A stretch of 64,000 nt of DNA from positions 992,001 to 1,056,000 of the forward strand of contig CM049996.1 of NCBI GenBank assembly GCA_016630955.3. The letters are read 5' to 3'. The translations under genes and the position numbers were made by a program. This DNA comes from Didymella arachidicola (lineage: Eukaryota; Ascomycota; Dothideomycetes; Pleosporales; Didymellaceae). The notes beneath the pieces are model-generated. The model was not told the origin of the DNA. It worked only from the letters and a program-made list of their open reading frames with translations, and made no database searches. Positions 52,903 to 64,000 of this stretch are shown piece after piece; the first letter of the stretch is position 1, and each line of letters opens with the position of its first letter.

Positions 52903-53327
52903 GTTCTCGACGTTGTTGATGACAGTTCTGTAGAATTGGCAATGGACTGAAGTGGTATTTGTTTTGCTGATATTGCTAGATATCCCCGCGTCGCTGTATG
53001 CTTTATACAAGTCGACCAAGGAACGTTGTGTCAGCCCTGTCTCCCAGACTGTACCATAGTCAAGCGTTGCTTTCGAATGAATATGCTTAATGTTCAGAGC
53101 GTTGTGCGGAGCCGACCATCAGGCCCCGAAGTCTGTGTGTTAGCCAATGGTAGGTGGTCATGTCAGCTGCTGACGCATGGCGTACCAAACTTTGCCATGT
53201 CCGATTTGGCTAGGTCAGTTATGAGCATAACGTTATGGTCTCAGCACATCAATTTAACCCAACAAATGGTCCTCTTCACTCCTGTCCCACTCTCTGAACG
53301 CCCCGTGAGCTATCACAACATAACGAA
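52903..53327. other. Divergent intergenic region
   Basis: 425 bp between opposing starts of the small membrane protein gene and the bZIP gene. No gene is supported inside. Confidence 0.4.
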
Positions 53328-54493
53328 ATGCCTGCAGACCGTGTACCGAAAAGTCGTAGCCCGAAGGACGTGCCTGATCTAGGCGATCCGGATCGAAAGA
53401 GGGTGCTCAACGTCTTGGCGCAGAGACGATATCGTGGGTTCTATGTGATTTCAACTTGCGGGTATTGACATTGACATCGTGAACAGGCCAGAGGCGGAGG
53501 GAGAAGATTGCAGCTTTGGAGGCGCAGGCGCAGAGCCTCGAAGGTCTCGTTGAGCTGCACTCGTCAAGCAGTTATGGTTCCTCACCACTAGCCAGCCTGA
53601 ATTCGGCAATATCAAGGAATCCCGATGAAACTCATCGACCGCCTGTATGCCTTGATGGTGTTGAGGAGCTCATGGACATGTCCTGTGAGAATGACGTATC
53701 AGGCTTCACAGTTCAAGACGAACACTTCGATATGGCTTTGGTGCAAGACTTCAGTGGTACATACCGACAGCAATACCGTTGCTCTACCTCGGCTAACGAT
53801 GTTACTTCAGACCTCACGAACCTTCCGACTCCATTGCCATCTACCCCAGCTCTTACAGATATGCAGCGACCGCCTACATCACCAACCTTTAGCTTCCCAA
53901 TAACAGCTGATGGCGGCGTACTTGTTATGCCAGTCATGGGCTTGGTGAAGGCTTTCATGGGCATCGCTGCAATACTCAATGTCGGCGATAACCTATGGGA
54001 TCCATCGTACATGCATGTCATGCCATTTTCAACGTCGATTGATCCCTCTGTGCCGGCAAATCTGCGACCGGTGCCGGCACAGATTTGCATTCCACACCAT
54101 CCATCTCTCGATCTGCTGCCATGGCCGACGATGCGAGAGAAGCTCATCTGCATGCTAGCCATGCCAAGCAAGCTGCGGCCACCTGTGGCTCGCGAAGAGG
54201 ACGATGAACGATGGCCGTCTACGAGCGGATTCGGTACATCGTCATCAGCGAGCCAGAGCAAGGCTATTACACAGCTTGTTCAAGATCTTGATGACTTCCA
54301 AGATGGCGGTGGATTGATAGTGCATGGCAACTCAGTAGCGTGGGGGCAGGGCAACGAATATGTTGAAGAGGTGTGGGAGGTTGGCGAGTCGTTCTATAGG
54401 AAGTGGTGGTTTTGTATAGACGAGAAGATCATTGCCCAGTCGAATAGGCGGAGGAAAGAGCGGGGGCTAGGAAGGCTCAGGTTGACTGCTTAG
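53328..54493 (+). CDS. bZIP transcription factor with C-terminal DUF3425-like domain, 370 aa
   Basis: Exons are 53,328-53,433 and 53,487-54,493. Splicing completes the basic region, KRVLNVLAQRRYRQRRREKI, in which NVLAQRRYR is the DNA-contacting signature of this fungal bZIP class. A short leucine zipper (ALEAQAQSLEGLVEL) follows. The middle is disordered. The last 150 residues (PTMREKLICMLAMPSKLRPP, IVHGNSVAWGQGNEYVEEVW, SFYRKWWFCIDEKII) match the DUF3425 layout found with many such bZIPs. It is nuclear; targets are unknown. The split of the basic region by an intron is common in this family. Confidence 0.88.
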
Positions 54494-56683
54494 TAGCATT
54501 AACCGTCAAGCGTATGGAACTGAGGGTACAAGCTTGTGCATGTTGTCAAACATCGGACCGAATCGGAGCGAGAGCGAGAGCGACAGAATGCTATGGATAT
54601 TGAGGCGCATGAAAATCCTACACTCGCGAAAGAAACGCGTCAACTGCTTCGAATCTAGTTGCTTGGCACGGCGACGTCACTCGTGCAACCTGCGTTTCCT
54701 TCCCACATCGTAAGGTCGTTCTTCGCGGCGTTGATACACTGAGAAATGCCCTGCGAGTCAATATGAGCGCCTGCGAACGAAAGCAGCAGCCAAGATCCAC
54801 CTGACGACCTCCGCGGACGCCATCACCTCTACGGACGCCTCGGAAGCGAAGGGAAGCAATCGGTGAGGTCCTTGTCTGAACGACATGACGAGTTCGTTCA
54901 GGCGCCCTGCTACGGTCCTGACTCAATCTTTCTGCGACACCCGTGTATGTAAAAGTCAATTGAAGCATGGCTCAGACTGACAAGCAAATGGAACGGGGAT
55001 TTGCGGCCCGCCGCAAAGAAAAGGCGCAGCAAGGTGCAGGCTCTCGTGGCTCTTCCGCCCCCACGTCGCTAATGAGACACTAACGGATGTCTTCAAGAAT
55101 GCCGGAACGCTGCTTTCTGATACAAAGCCAACATACCTGCCGTATTAGCCATCTAATATCTGATGCGGTTTTTGCCGTGCTGATCATGGTAGAGCCTCAT
55201 CAAAGGGGACCACCAGACCGCCAATCCGCACCACATTCAGCACGCAACACTCGAGGCGACAGTCTACGCGACTAAACGTGCTCGAAATGACCTGCAGCGC
55301 ATTGCGTCTTCGCCGATCTACAACTGTGGATGTCTCGAGATTTGCGATGCGCGAAGGATCCTGCAAGAATTTCTAGCGCGTGTCCCCGGTTGCGACACGG
55401 CTGGCCTTAAGCCGACAGCTGTACAACTCCAGATGTAACTCGCTGGATCATAGTGACTGGGAGATTCGCTTGCCTGTCAGAAGGATAGCGTACGTTGTTA
55501 ACCTTCGGTTGCTTCAATGTTGGGACGCCAGCATCCCGGGCCGCGGCATCGCGTACTCGAATCGAAAAGAACATCTCTGCCTGCACACGTGTGGTCCACA
55601 CTTTCAAAACCTCAATTCGCCCTGCAAGCAATGTGTATCACTGACGAAGGATGCCGGATCAGCGTGCAAGGAGCAAGCTTGGCCACATGGTGATTGCATG
55701 GCAGGTAGGCTTCCGCTTCCAGAAACATGCGAAACTCTCCAGAGTGCCTCAGTGTCCACTCATTGCTTCGTTGCTGCCGCACCCTCAGACGTCGACCAGA
55801 ATTGCAGTGGGCCACCACTCTCGCTAAGACAGGTCGATCATTGGATGCCTGTAATGATTCCAGCAGAACGGTTGCCGAACTCAAAAATGAAGCGAGGCTT
55901 GCAAATTGACCACGGGTTTTAATGCAAGAGACAAAACTTCACGATGTGGCTTGCGTCAACGAATATCGCGCATTATCCTCTGATACTCACTCCGAGCTTT
56001 CGCCTGTTCATGAGTCCAAGGTCGTGCGACCTCATGTAGCAGATCTGTACAGGGCCACTCGGATCTGCGCCATTCTTAGTCCCGTTGGCTAGGTAAGACC
56101 TTGTTCGTGCTACCAAATGAAGCATAGCTGCTATGGTACTCAAGAGTCTCCTGAACGTCAATGGATGCTCCATCTGATCTAATCCCCAATGCGTAGTCTA
56201 CCCACAACTACTCGCCACCTTCTTGACACCCTGTGCTGCTCCGTGCAGAAAGGCAAACGCCATCAGCCTCAGCGAGTAATTTATATGCAGATTATGTTCA
56301 CTTTGCTCGTTGCATGACGGGTGAAGCTGGATAATGGTCCCCGTGAAGCAGTCAACCAACACGGATCATCCGAAAGAACTGCAGTTACAGGACTAATGCA
56401 GGTATACGCAGCTAGCGAAGCCCTTGTTCCAGTGCGTCGCACTGTGCACGTTGCAGCTGAGCCCCTGCGCCCTGCCGTGTCCCCGCAGAATCCTACGTCG
56501 ACCACTCAATGATATCTTAAGCTTGCGCTTCCCAGAGATTTGCTGCTTGAACAGACTTCAGTCTTGTGCTTCGGCGGGACGCAACAGCGCTATACTTTCC
56601 GCGGAGCAACCAGAGCCGACCCTGAAGCTTACATGTTCTCGATTCTTCCCTGCTGTCAGTGAAGATCGTCGAACGTACCCACG
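54494..56683. other. 2.2-kb stretch without a supportable gene
   Basis: Frames up to 180 codons exist (for example plus 55,380-55,922) but lack domain cues, typical start context or splice sites. Composition is close to the genomic norm, so it does not look like a RIP relic. It may hold promoter elements of the PTH11-like gene. Confidence 0.45.
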
Positions 56684-58122
56684 ATGCTTGATGGCAAAGA
56701 CAATCCGCGCGGCAAGCAGGCCTTTGATGTTTCTGTCGCCTTTACCGTCTTAGCTATCATCAGTGTATCACTGCGACTCTACACTAGATGGTTCATAGTT
56801 CGTGCTCCAGGTATTGAAGACTATCTCATCGCGATAGCGACGGTACGCATTCATTTTTCGACATTATTGTCGAATGACGACTAAAAGCATCGCAGGTTTG
56901 CTCAATACTTCTGACTATCGCCATTGGATACCGTATGTGCCGGCCAGAACCACATCAGCTCGGTACTGACTCACAACAGAGGCGAAATGGGGTATGGGCA
57001 AGCATGCTGACACTCTGTCATGGGATGACAACGCCAAAGTCTCGAAGGTACATGACGCATGTCGTTGCGTGTTATCAACACTAATTCGTGTCAGGCGTTC
57101 TGGGCTTCTCTCATTGTATACTACCTCTCACTCGGTCTGACGAAGAGCTCGATCCTTTTGCAGTACCACCGAGTCTTCCCTACACGAAAGTTTCAGCTCG
57201 CATGCTGGGTTCTCTTCGCCGTCGTCGTTGGCTACACTATTTGGACAGTCTTCGGCAGCATCTTCGCTTGCGTGCCAGTGCAAGCATTCTGGACTAAGGA
57301 GAAGGCTCGCTGCATTGACCAGTTCGCCATGTGGTTCACCAATGCCGCCATCAACATCTCGACTGACTTCGCCATTATTATTCTCCCAATGCCAGTCATC
57401 CGGCGTCTGCAGCTCGGAAAACGTCAGAAGTCAGCTCTGATCGGCATCTTCGCTGTCGGAGGATTGTAAGTAACACGTCCCCTGTACACACACCGGGCAA
57501 TCGCGTGGCGGGCCCGTAATGTTTCACATCTACTCCTTCCCTAGCTTGGACAGCTCAGCACGCCTACACTTATCTCTGTACTACCTCGCACATGCCAGCC
57601 CATCCCGGTCCAGCTTACCCACTAACACCCCTCAGCGTATGCATCGTCTCGATCCTCCGTCTCCAATCCCTCGTCGCAATATCCAACAGCACCGACCAAT
57701 CCTACGACAACCCCGCCGCCGCAACATGGTCCTCAGTCGAAACAAACGTCGGCATAATATGCTCCTGCCTCCCCCTTCTCCGACCCCTGATGACCAAATG
57801 CCTCCCCGGCATCTTCTCGAGCAACAGGCGCAACACGCACAGCACGCCGCGCATGTACCCGACCATTGGGAGCGCGCGCTCGCGACCGCTGCCCAGTCAT
57901 AATGGCGAGTATCCGCTGGCGACTACGACGAAGGGGTCGGGTGATGGGTCGAGGGGGAGTAGTGAGAGTACGGGGAGGGATATTCAGGTCGAGACGCATA
58001 TCCATGTTCAGGTTGAGGGTGGAGCGGGAGAGGAGAGATTCAGGGGTGGGTGGGAGACGCCGAGGAGTAAAGGGAGGAGTAGTACGGATACGCTTGTTAA
58101 GGACTCGAGGGATGTTATTTGA
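56684..58122 (+). CDS. PTH11-like / fungal rhodopsin-type integral membrane protein, 373 aa
   Basis: Five exons: 56,684-56,842, 56,896-56,932, 56,980-57,047, 57,095-57,465 and 57,636-58,122, all in phase. After a short N-terminus there are about seven hydrophobic segments (AFDVSVAFTVLAIISVSLRL; IATVCSILLTIAIGY after splicing; ASLIVYYLSLGLTKSSILLQ; LACWVLFAVVVGYTIWTVFG; NISTDFAIIILPMPVI; the SALIGIFAVGGF stretch). Family marks are RLYTRWFIVRAPGIEDYLIA, KSSILLQYHRVFPT and FWTKEKARCIDQF, followed by a polar Ser/Thr-rich cytosolic tail. Proteins of this group resemble G-protein-coupled receptors; the ligand is unknown. There is no CFEM domain at the N-terminus. Confidence 0.87.
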
Positions 58123-58644
58123 TACAATGTTCTGTGGAGGAGATGTGAGATGATACCTTGGATTAGTGATACCCAGTATTTGATATACCTTGTAATGAAC
58201 GATAGAATTGGTATGAAAAAGAGCGATCGGGTCTATACAAGTCGGATATCGACCTTTTTGTCCGCGCTTTCCCAGTAGTCTGGTGGAGATTTGCTCGTCA
58301 CCTTACGATACGCTATGGATTCTAACCTCCCAGTCTTTCTGGAGCTTGCATGTGGACTCCCATGCATATATAGTCGGTGTCGTTAAACCGGTGGAAGTAG
58401 TGTAGGTCGCGCCCGCTGCAACCACAAAACACTTCGATAAGACAGCGCAATACGAATTCAAAATACGTTTTTTGTACAAAATCCTACTGTACACCAATGC
58501 AGACTCATCCAGCCGAGCCCCAATATGACCAACGCTTATTTCTACGCCAGCTCGCTACACGCTCCTGCATCTTTCATACCGCGGAAGACATCCTCGACAA
58601 GAAGTAATACTATCTCCAAAGTACCAATTGAGCGAAGGAGCCTA
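58123..58644. other. Convergent intergenic region
   Basis: 522 bp between two converging genes. It is moderately AT-rich near 58,150-58,240 and 58,430-58,500. No gene is seen. Confidence 0.4.
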
Positions 58645-61600
58645 CTAAGACATCCCCACCAATTTACGGTAGTAGCTTGTGCTGAGATCGCACGAGTGTT
58701 TGAGCCAGAGGTCCTCCGTGAGTGGGAGCTTGAGAATCTGGGAGCGATTGGCCGTCTGTGGGGAAGTCAGTCCTCTAATGTCGTAGAAAGAGTTGGATGG
58801 AAAGGAGCGTACCTTGTTCTTAGCGACGAGGTTTGCAACAGTGCCAGCGATCTCCATGAGAGCGACACGCTCCTCCAGGCCACAAGATTCCAGACGGTCG
58901 CGTGCAGCAATTTCCAAAGCTTTTTGCAGCTTGGCGAGTAGCTGTTGAATCTCCTGCTCTAGCTCCTCGTCAACACGGTATGTTGAGCGGCGGCCGGTGT
59001 GGTCGAGTAGCTCGATATAATCGAGATAGATCTGGCCACCCTGAGCCCAGCCAGAAACGCCCTCCGGCCCACGAGCGGTGCTGGCTGGGCGGGAAGAGGC
59101 GAGAGATGCATTGTCGTTGGCATCTTCAGGAATAAAGCCAGCCATAAGCTCGCGCAACGGTTCATAATCACGCGAGATGATGGCATCGGGACCAACTTTG
59201 CGGCAGAGGACCTCGTGAGCCTCATCGAACTCGTTGGCTTTGACGAGATGCATAGCTTCTCGGACAGCGTCGCCGTCGGTCTTGGCGCGCAGCGCGGCGG
59301 CGGCGTGAAGCCAGGTCGCAGGAATGTGTAGCTCATTGGTGATGTAAGTGTATGTCGAGTCGGACTCTGTGAGCGTCATCGACTGCGCGAACTGGTTCAC
59401 CAGCGACCGAATATAGTGCTCGCGCATGGGTGCCGAGGAGAGATGAGTGTACACCCAGATAGCTGTAGTCCAATGCTGTTGCGTATGAAGCGAGGCAGCG
59501 TACAGCAAAGTGATCTTGTCGCCCAGCTCGATCAATGGATCCAGGGACTGGGTGTCTTTGTCGGTGACCGTAGCAGTCGATGACATGAAAGAGCGACGAA
59601 AGTCGCCCTCTCCATCGTCCCGCAACGTAGGCATTCCAATCTTGCGCCACTCGTCTTCCTTGCTGTCTTGATGGCGGGAGTAGAAGAGCTGGAAGAGCTG
59701 GAACGACAGTCGTGCGTTGAGTGGGTGACCAGAGACGTTCTCCGGGGCAAGAACATCTTCCACATTGGCGGGAATGTCGAGCTTGGTGGACGCGTACAGC
59801 TTGAGGATGCCCCAGAGCAGATCTTCGCGATTCCCCGCATTGTTGTCAGTCCAGCCCATGTCAGCACCGTCACGTACAAACCATGGCACAGGCTTGACAT
59901 CTTCAAGGCCATCCCTGACTGCGTCCGCAAATTGAGCGACAGCCAATTCGATGGGCTCGTCGATCAATGTGCCGTACCACAAGCGGAGGCCAAACGCACG
60001 ACGCCAGTCGAGATTGAAACGACTCGAGATATTGAAGGTAGCAGCCCTGTTCTCACGACCATTGCTAACCTTACCATCTGCCTGGGCGCAGTTGCCAGAC
60101 AGCAGCTCGTACAAAGCTCGGTGGGCATCCTCCATCTCGGCAAGCACGTCCATGCGCCGCCATTGGTCGATTTGCTCAGTCATGGTCTGACGCATGTTTG
60201 CATCGCCGCCGATTTGTGCAATCATGGTCGCGAGTCGGAGATCCAAGCCTTCGAGGAGCGCATGACACGCTTCGGCAACGTTGTTGCAGCTCAACTGTGC
60301 AATAGCGCGCTCCTCGGCTGTGGCAGCTTGCTGTGCATGCTTCTGTGCATCACCGTATACGAGGTTTCTCCAGAAATCAGACAGTCTCTCTTTCCTCCAT
60401 CGCTGAAGATCATCATTATCGACATTGTCTGGCCTGTGGACTTTATCGCCACCATCGAACAGGAGTGATAGCAATTGCCAGGCATGTTGTTCGTGGGTAC
60501 CTGCAACCGAGTCGACAGCTACAGCCTTGGAGAAAGCCGCGAATTCGATGGGGACTGGTTCGAGGTTGATCGAAGCTGAGGGAATGCCATCCGCAGCCGA
60601 AATCCTGGTGGCATTCTTCTGGACGCTCACAGTCTCGGGTACAGCATCGTCGAAGGTAGGCACCTTCGCGAAGCGGATGTCGCTGGTAGCACCAACAAGT
60701 GGCTCTTGTGCGGTGGAGAAAGCACCGTTTTCGAGGTTTTTGCCACCCTTGTTGGCGTAGATCAAGATGCCGGTTTCGCTGAAGTGGGGTTTGCTGGAGT
60801 TGTGGAAGTTTTTGTCGTCGTCGGTCATTTGGTCGAGGTCGTGGGAGGACTTGGGTCGTTTCGAGTATGGTAACTGGAGACGAGGTTTTAGCAATCTTGT
60901 CCCATATCAATTTGTGACTATCTACAGAAGCTGAAGCGTCATTCTGAGTGAGAGATACCCGGTGAACAACGCCATGGCAAAACAAATGCTAGAAGGGGAA
61001 GCCAAACCTCAATGCCTTGTTCTTGTCGCTTCGAAAGCGACTCCCGCTGGTTCTCGGTCTCGCCAAAGAGAGAATTCATCAAGTCCATATGCGTCGCAAA
61101 CGGTCGCGCATTGATCGACTGTGCTGCAAGGGTCGGGCTGGTCTCGTAATCTCGAAGTGCGTGACCTTGGCTCTCGCGCAGAGCAGTCCGGTCCTGCTTT
61201 CTCGGGCTGATGGTGCGTTGAAGCTGGTTAGCCCAGTCATCGTCAAAGACAGCCGGACCCTTCGAAGGTGTGCCAAAGTTAGGTTTGAAGACCTGGCTGG
61301 CTTTCAGGATCGACTTTGGTGCCTTCATAGTACTCCTGAAGGGGTCGAACTCTGTAGCGGCTGCAGGCTCCGTGGTTTGGATCGGCCTGGACACAGAATC
61401 CGCCATGCTCTGGTCTTGGTCCGATCCAGATTCGCTATCGTAGTACTCAGCTTCTTGCTGGCCATCAAGCGAACCCACGGAGCGTGCCCCTAAAAAAGAC
61501 TGGTCCTCCTCGTCATACTCCTCTTCATACGCAGCCTCATCGCTGAAGCCTCCGGGAATCATGGCACGCTGAGGCTTGCCGCGCTTGAAGTCGAAGGTAT

Positions 61601-64000
61601 CATCGGGACTAGAATCGGAGGGGCTCACAAGCGAGTCCTGCTGGGGCGTGCTGGTCATCTGGCTTGTGTTGAGCAAGGTCTGTGCGGGCGTGTCGGGAAC
61701 GGGGCTGAGCTCACTCGACTCTTCCACCTCATCATCGTCATCGTCATAGACATCCCCATCTTCGTAGTCAAGACCGTAGGACGAGAAGTGAGGTACAGTG
61801 AAGGTCCAGCTGCCGTTGGAGGCGTCGTAGCTCTCGAACAAAGTGCCAGCAACGCGCTTCAGTCGCTCGAGGTGCTTTGCGTCCTTCTTGCCAGCCTTGT
61901 TGCGAGGCCATGAGTTGAAGAGGATGACGCGCGATGGGTGATTCAAGGCGGTACCCATCGGGGGCTTTGGCAGGCATGTACAGCGCTCCCCGTAGACGGT
62001 TGCGTTGCGAGGAGTGAGCACGATGATATCACCATAGAGCTTGTCAAGGTCTGTGTTGGAGAGATCAACCGAAGCACCCTTGTGGAACTCGATCTGGCCA
62101 ATGTTCTCGCGACCAACGATGAAATTCTTCACGCTCTTGAGCTCTTGCTTGCTCATCTTCTTCAACTGGTTCAAAGATGGCTCGGACCAGTAGTGGCCAG
62201 GCTCCGGGTCCTCATTGGGTTGAGCGTTGACTGCTGAAGCGGACTTCGGTGTCAGGGCAGGGTCGTTCTCGGGGACTCGTGCGAGCTCGTTGCCATTGAC
62301 TTGCTGCATGGCCGGACGGGATGGTTCAGGGCTAGCGTCGCCGTTTACGGACCTGGGCGAAGCATCGCCTTCCTCCTCGCGCACCACCAGTGCAGTGGAT
62401 CCGTTCGTGCTGCCATTCAGTGTATCACCATCACCGCCAGCGAAGCTCACGCGCTTGTGAGAGGGCTCATCAAAGAGTGGAATGCGGGTGTTGACGTTGC
62501 GGTTGACGTTTAGCTTCTTGAGGCTGCCGTTGCCGAAAGAGCGTCCAGTCGTGGAGAAGGCACCCGGGGCGAGGATGCTGGTCTCAGGAGTGAAGCTGTT
62601 GCGCAGGTTGCTCATCGAAGTACTCCTGCTACCAAGGGAGCGCGACAAGCTGTTTCCAGCGAACAAGCTGCCACCGAGGTTGGAAGTAGCCTGACCACTA
62701 GCTGGACTTCCGTATGTGGAGTATGTGAAGCCGTACCCGCCGGTGCGCTTGGCCTGAGGCGTAAGCAGACGTGTGGACGCGGCTGGGTTGAGCTTGTGCT
62801 GAGGCAAGATGGCGCTTTTCTTGTTCTTCTGGCTGCTAGACAGCGGTGTGGCAATGGGTCCAGGGCTTTGAGTGGGCGTAGCGAGGCCAGCGAACAGAGC
62901 ATCGTTTCCGTAGGGGTTGGTGCTCATCGAAGTATTCAGTAAAGAGCTACCAGAGGCGCCAAACAAGCTGTTGCCCATCTGTTGCTGACCCTGTTGTTGC
63001 TGGCTTTGGTTTCCGCCGAACAGCGAGCCACCGAGGCCGTTCTGCTGCTGCTGATTATTGTTCTGGCCACCAAGACCTCCGAAGAGGCCACCACCGCCGG
63101 TGTTGGTAGTGGAGCTGCCAAAGAGACCACCAGGCTTCTGTTGATTGTTGTTTCCGCCGAAGAGGCTCCCCCCAGCATTCTGGTTGTTGTTCTGACCACC
63201 AAGGTTGCCAAAAAGACCCCCAGCTGCCGGCTGCTGAGCCGGTGCGCCGCCGCCGAAGAGACCGCCGCCTGTCGCAGGCTTAGCACCTCCAAAGAGTCCA
63301 CCTCCTGTGTTGTTGTTTGTGTTGGTCGACCCTCCAAAGAGGCCTCCGGACGCAGGCTGCTGAGTCGCAGCACCTCCACCGAAGAGACCGCCACCAGTGT
63401 TGGTCGTTGTGGACCCACCGCCAAAAAGGCCGCCGGTCGCAGGCTTCGCTGCGTTGTTGTTTGCACCAAAACCACCGCCACCACCGAAGAGGCCTCCAGC
63501 CGCGGGCGTGGAAGAAGTGTTGTTCTGACCGAATGTGCTGCCGGCGTTGCCAAATAGACCGCCGCCAGTGTTCGCTGTCGTCGAAGCTCCTCCAAATGCT
63601 GGCGCAGTGCTAGCCTGGTTGTTGTTGCCGCCGAAGAGTCCTCCACCAGTGTTCGTCGATTGCCCAAAACCTCCGCCGGTCGAGGCCCCGAAGCCGCCTC
63701 CAGTGTTCGTCGTGCCGGCACCGAATGCAGGCTTTGCTGCGTTGTTGTTGTTGCCGAACAGGCCGCCTCCGGTATTGTTGGTATTAGTCGAACCAAAGCC
63801 GCCTCCGCTACCGAACCCTCCGGCCGTGTTGGTGGTGGAGCCGCCTCCGAAGAGACCGCCGCCTGTGGTGCCTGTGGTAGCTGTGCTGCCACCGCCAAAC
63901 AACCCACCGGTCGCTGGCTTGGCGGCGCCGAAGAGACCTCCGCCGGTGTTGTTGTTTTGAGCACCGAAGCCTCCTCCTGTAGACTGCCCGAAGCCTCCAG
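58645..64000 (-). CDS. NUP145: NUP98-NUP96 precursor (fungal Nup145 type), N-terminus outside window
   Basis: Exons (minus) are beyond 64,000 to 61,008, 60,873-58,813 and 58,755-58,645. The frame is still open at 64,000, so the start is off the window. The order is a long FG/GLFG repeat domain (64,000 to about 62,930), a linker, the NUP98 autopeptidase domain (about 62,220-61,780) with the self-cleavage site PHFS (codons at 61,782-61,790), an acidic stretch, then the NUP96 scaffold half. The precursor should split into a GLFG nucleoporin and a Y-complex scaffold protein. Intron 1 (134 bp) was placed at GAG/GTTTGG..CTCCAG, giving EQGIELPYSKRPK. Intron 2 is 57 bp and stop-free. Confidence 0.92.
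58756..58812 (-). other. Stop-free 57-bp intron in the NUP98-NUP96 gene
   Basis: The minus strand reads GTACGCTCC at the donor side, CTGAC as branch site and CCCACAG as acceptor. The length is a multiple of three without a stop, so retention would insert 19 residues (VRSFPSNSFYDI...) near the C-terminus. The exon codons AAGAACAAG and ACGGCCAATC continue in the same frame on each side. Confidence 0.75.
62930..64000 (-). repeat. GLFG/FG repeat-coding region
   Basis: Imperfect coding repeats of GGLFG and GGGFG separated by Asn, Ala, Thr and Pro spacers, with a Gln-rich end near 62,960-63,060. It is the disordered FG domain of the nucleoporin, which binds transport receptors and forms the permeability barrier. 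DNA repeats in this stretch may be collapsed or expanded in assemblies. Confidence 0.9.

Noticed and set aside
55380..55922. 180-codon plus-strand frame in the 2.2-kb gene-free region
   Set aside because: Residue composition is unlike real fungal proteins and nothing supports exons or a domain.
62936..63964. 342-codon minus-strand frame and plus-strand frames over the FG repeats
   Set aside because: Frame shadows of the GLFG repeat DNA; repeat codons keep several frames open.
1..64000. CRISPR arrays, operons, riboswitches, rRNA or tRNA genes
   Set aside because: The window is eukaryotic; I found no repeat-spacer pattern and no cloverleaf or rRNA sequence that I could support.

Overview
The window is eukaryotic nuclear DNA from a filamentous ascomycete. 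The evidence is short introns (about 46-180 bp) with GT..AG borders and CTAAC/CTGAC-like branch sites, fungal housekeeping genes, a fungal hybrid histidine kinase, a PTH11-like receptor and a DUF3425-type bZIP factor, together with transposon copies whose decay looks like repeat-induced point mutation (RIP). A Dothideomycete (Pleosporales-type) genome is my best guess, but the sequence alone does not prove it.

Region 1 (1-15,900) is a nested transposon island made almost wholly of ~1.83-1.87 kb pogo/Fot1-like DNA transposons (Tc1/mariner superfamily, catalytic DD35D, TA target sites). I number them E1-E9, plus relics E0, R1, E5, E10 and E11. E9 is intact, with 64-bp perfect terminal inverted repeats. 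E1 is open as far as the window shows. E2, E3, E4, E6, E7 and E8 carry mostly C-to-T or G-to-A nonsense changes. R1 and E5 are AT-rich wrecks. Nesting can be read from TA duplications: E7 sits in E6, E6 in E5, and E3 in R1. The striking feature is the terminal repeat. A conserved outer ACGT and an inner TTTTGCCAAGAC-like block bracket two copies of a motif spaced about 17 bp apart. The motif differs between elements yet is duplicated within each one, and it seems to vary together with the helix-turn-helix recognition helix of the element's transposase. I regard this as the most interesting system in the window.

Region 2 (16,400-30,720) is gene-dense. It holds a possible small cysteine-rich secreted protein beside the transposon island, V-ATPase subunit a (VPH1), a PLP aminotransferase, a divergent mitochondrial pair (an FMC1-like LYR protein and an EngB-like GTPase), PRMT3, two unassigned genes, and a divergent DNAJC9-like chaperone / deaminase pair.

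Region 3 (30,720-42,350) is looser. It holds an NTF2-like protein, a secreted cysteine-rich protein, a Stn1-like telomere OB-fold protein, a decayed MFS transporter tail, a hybrid histidine kinase, and long stretches without supportable genes.

Region 4 (42,350-64,000) holds a HUL5-like HECT ubiquitin ligase, a tail-anchored-type membrane protein, a SNF2/ULS1-like ATPase, a small membrane protein, a bZIP factor, a PTH11-like membrane protein, and a NUP98-NUP96 (Nup145) precursor gene that runs off the right edge.

The single-copy genes show no operon logic. Their links are shared divergent promoters and general cell functions: vacuole acidification, mitochondrial assembly, chromatin and telomere upkeep, ubiquitin turnover and the nuclear pore.
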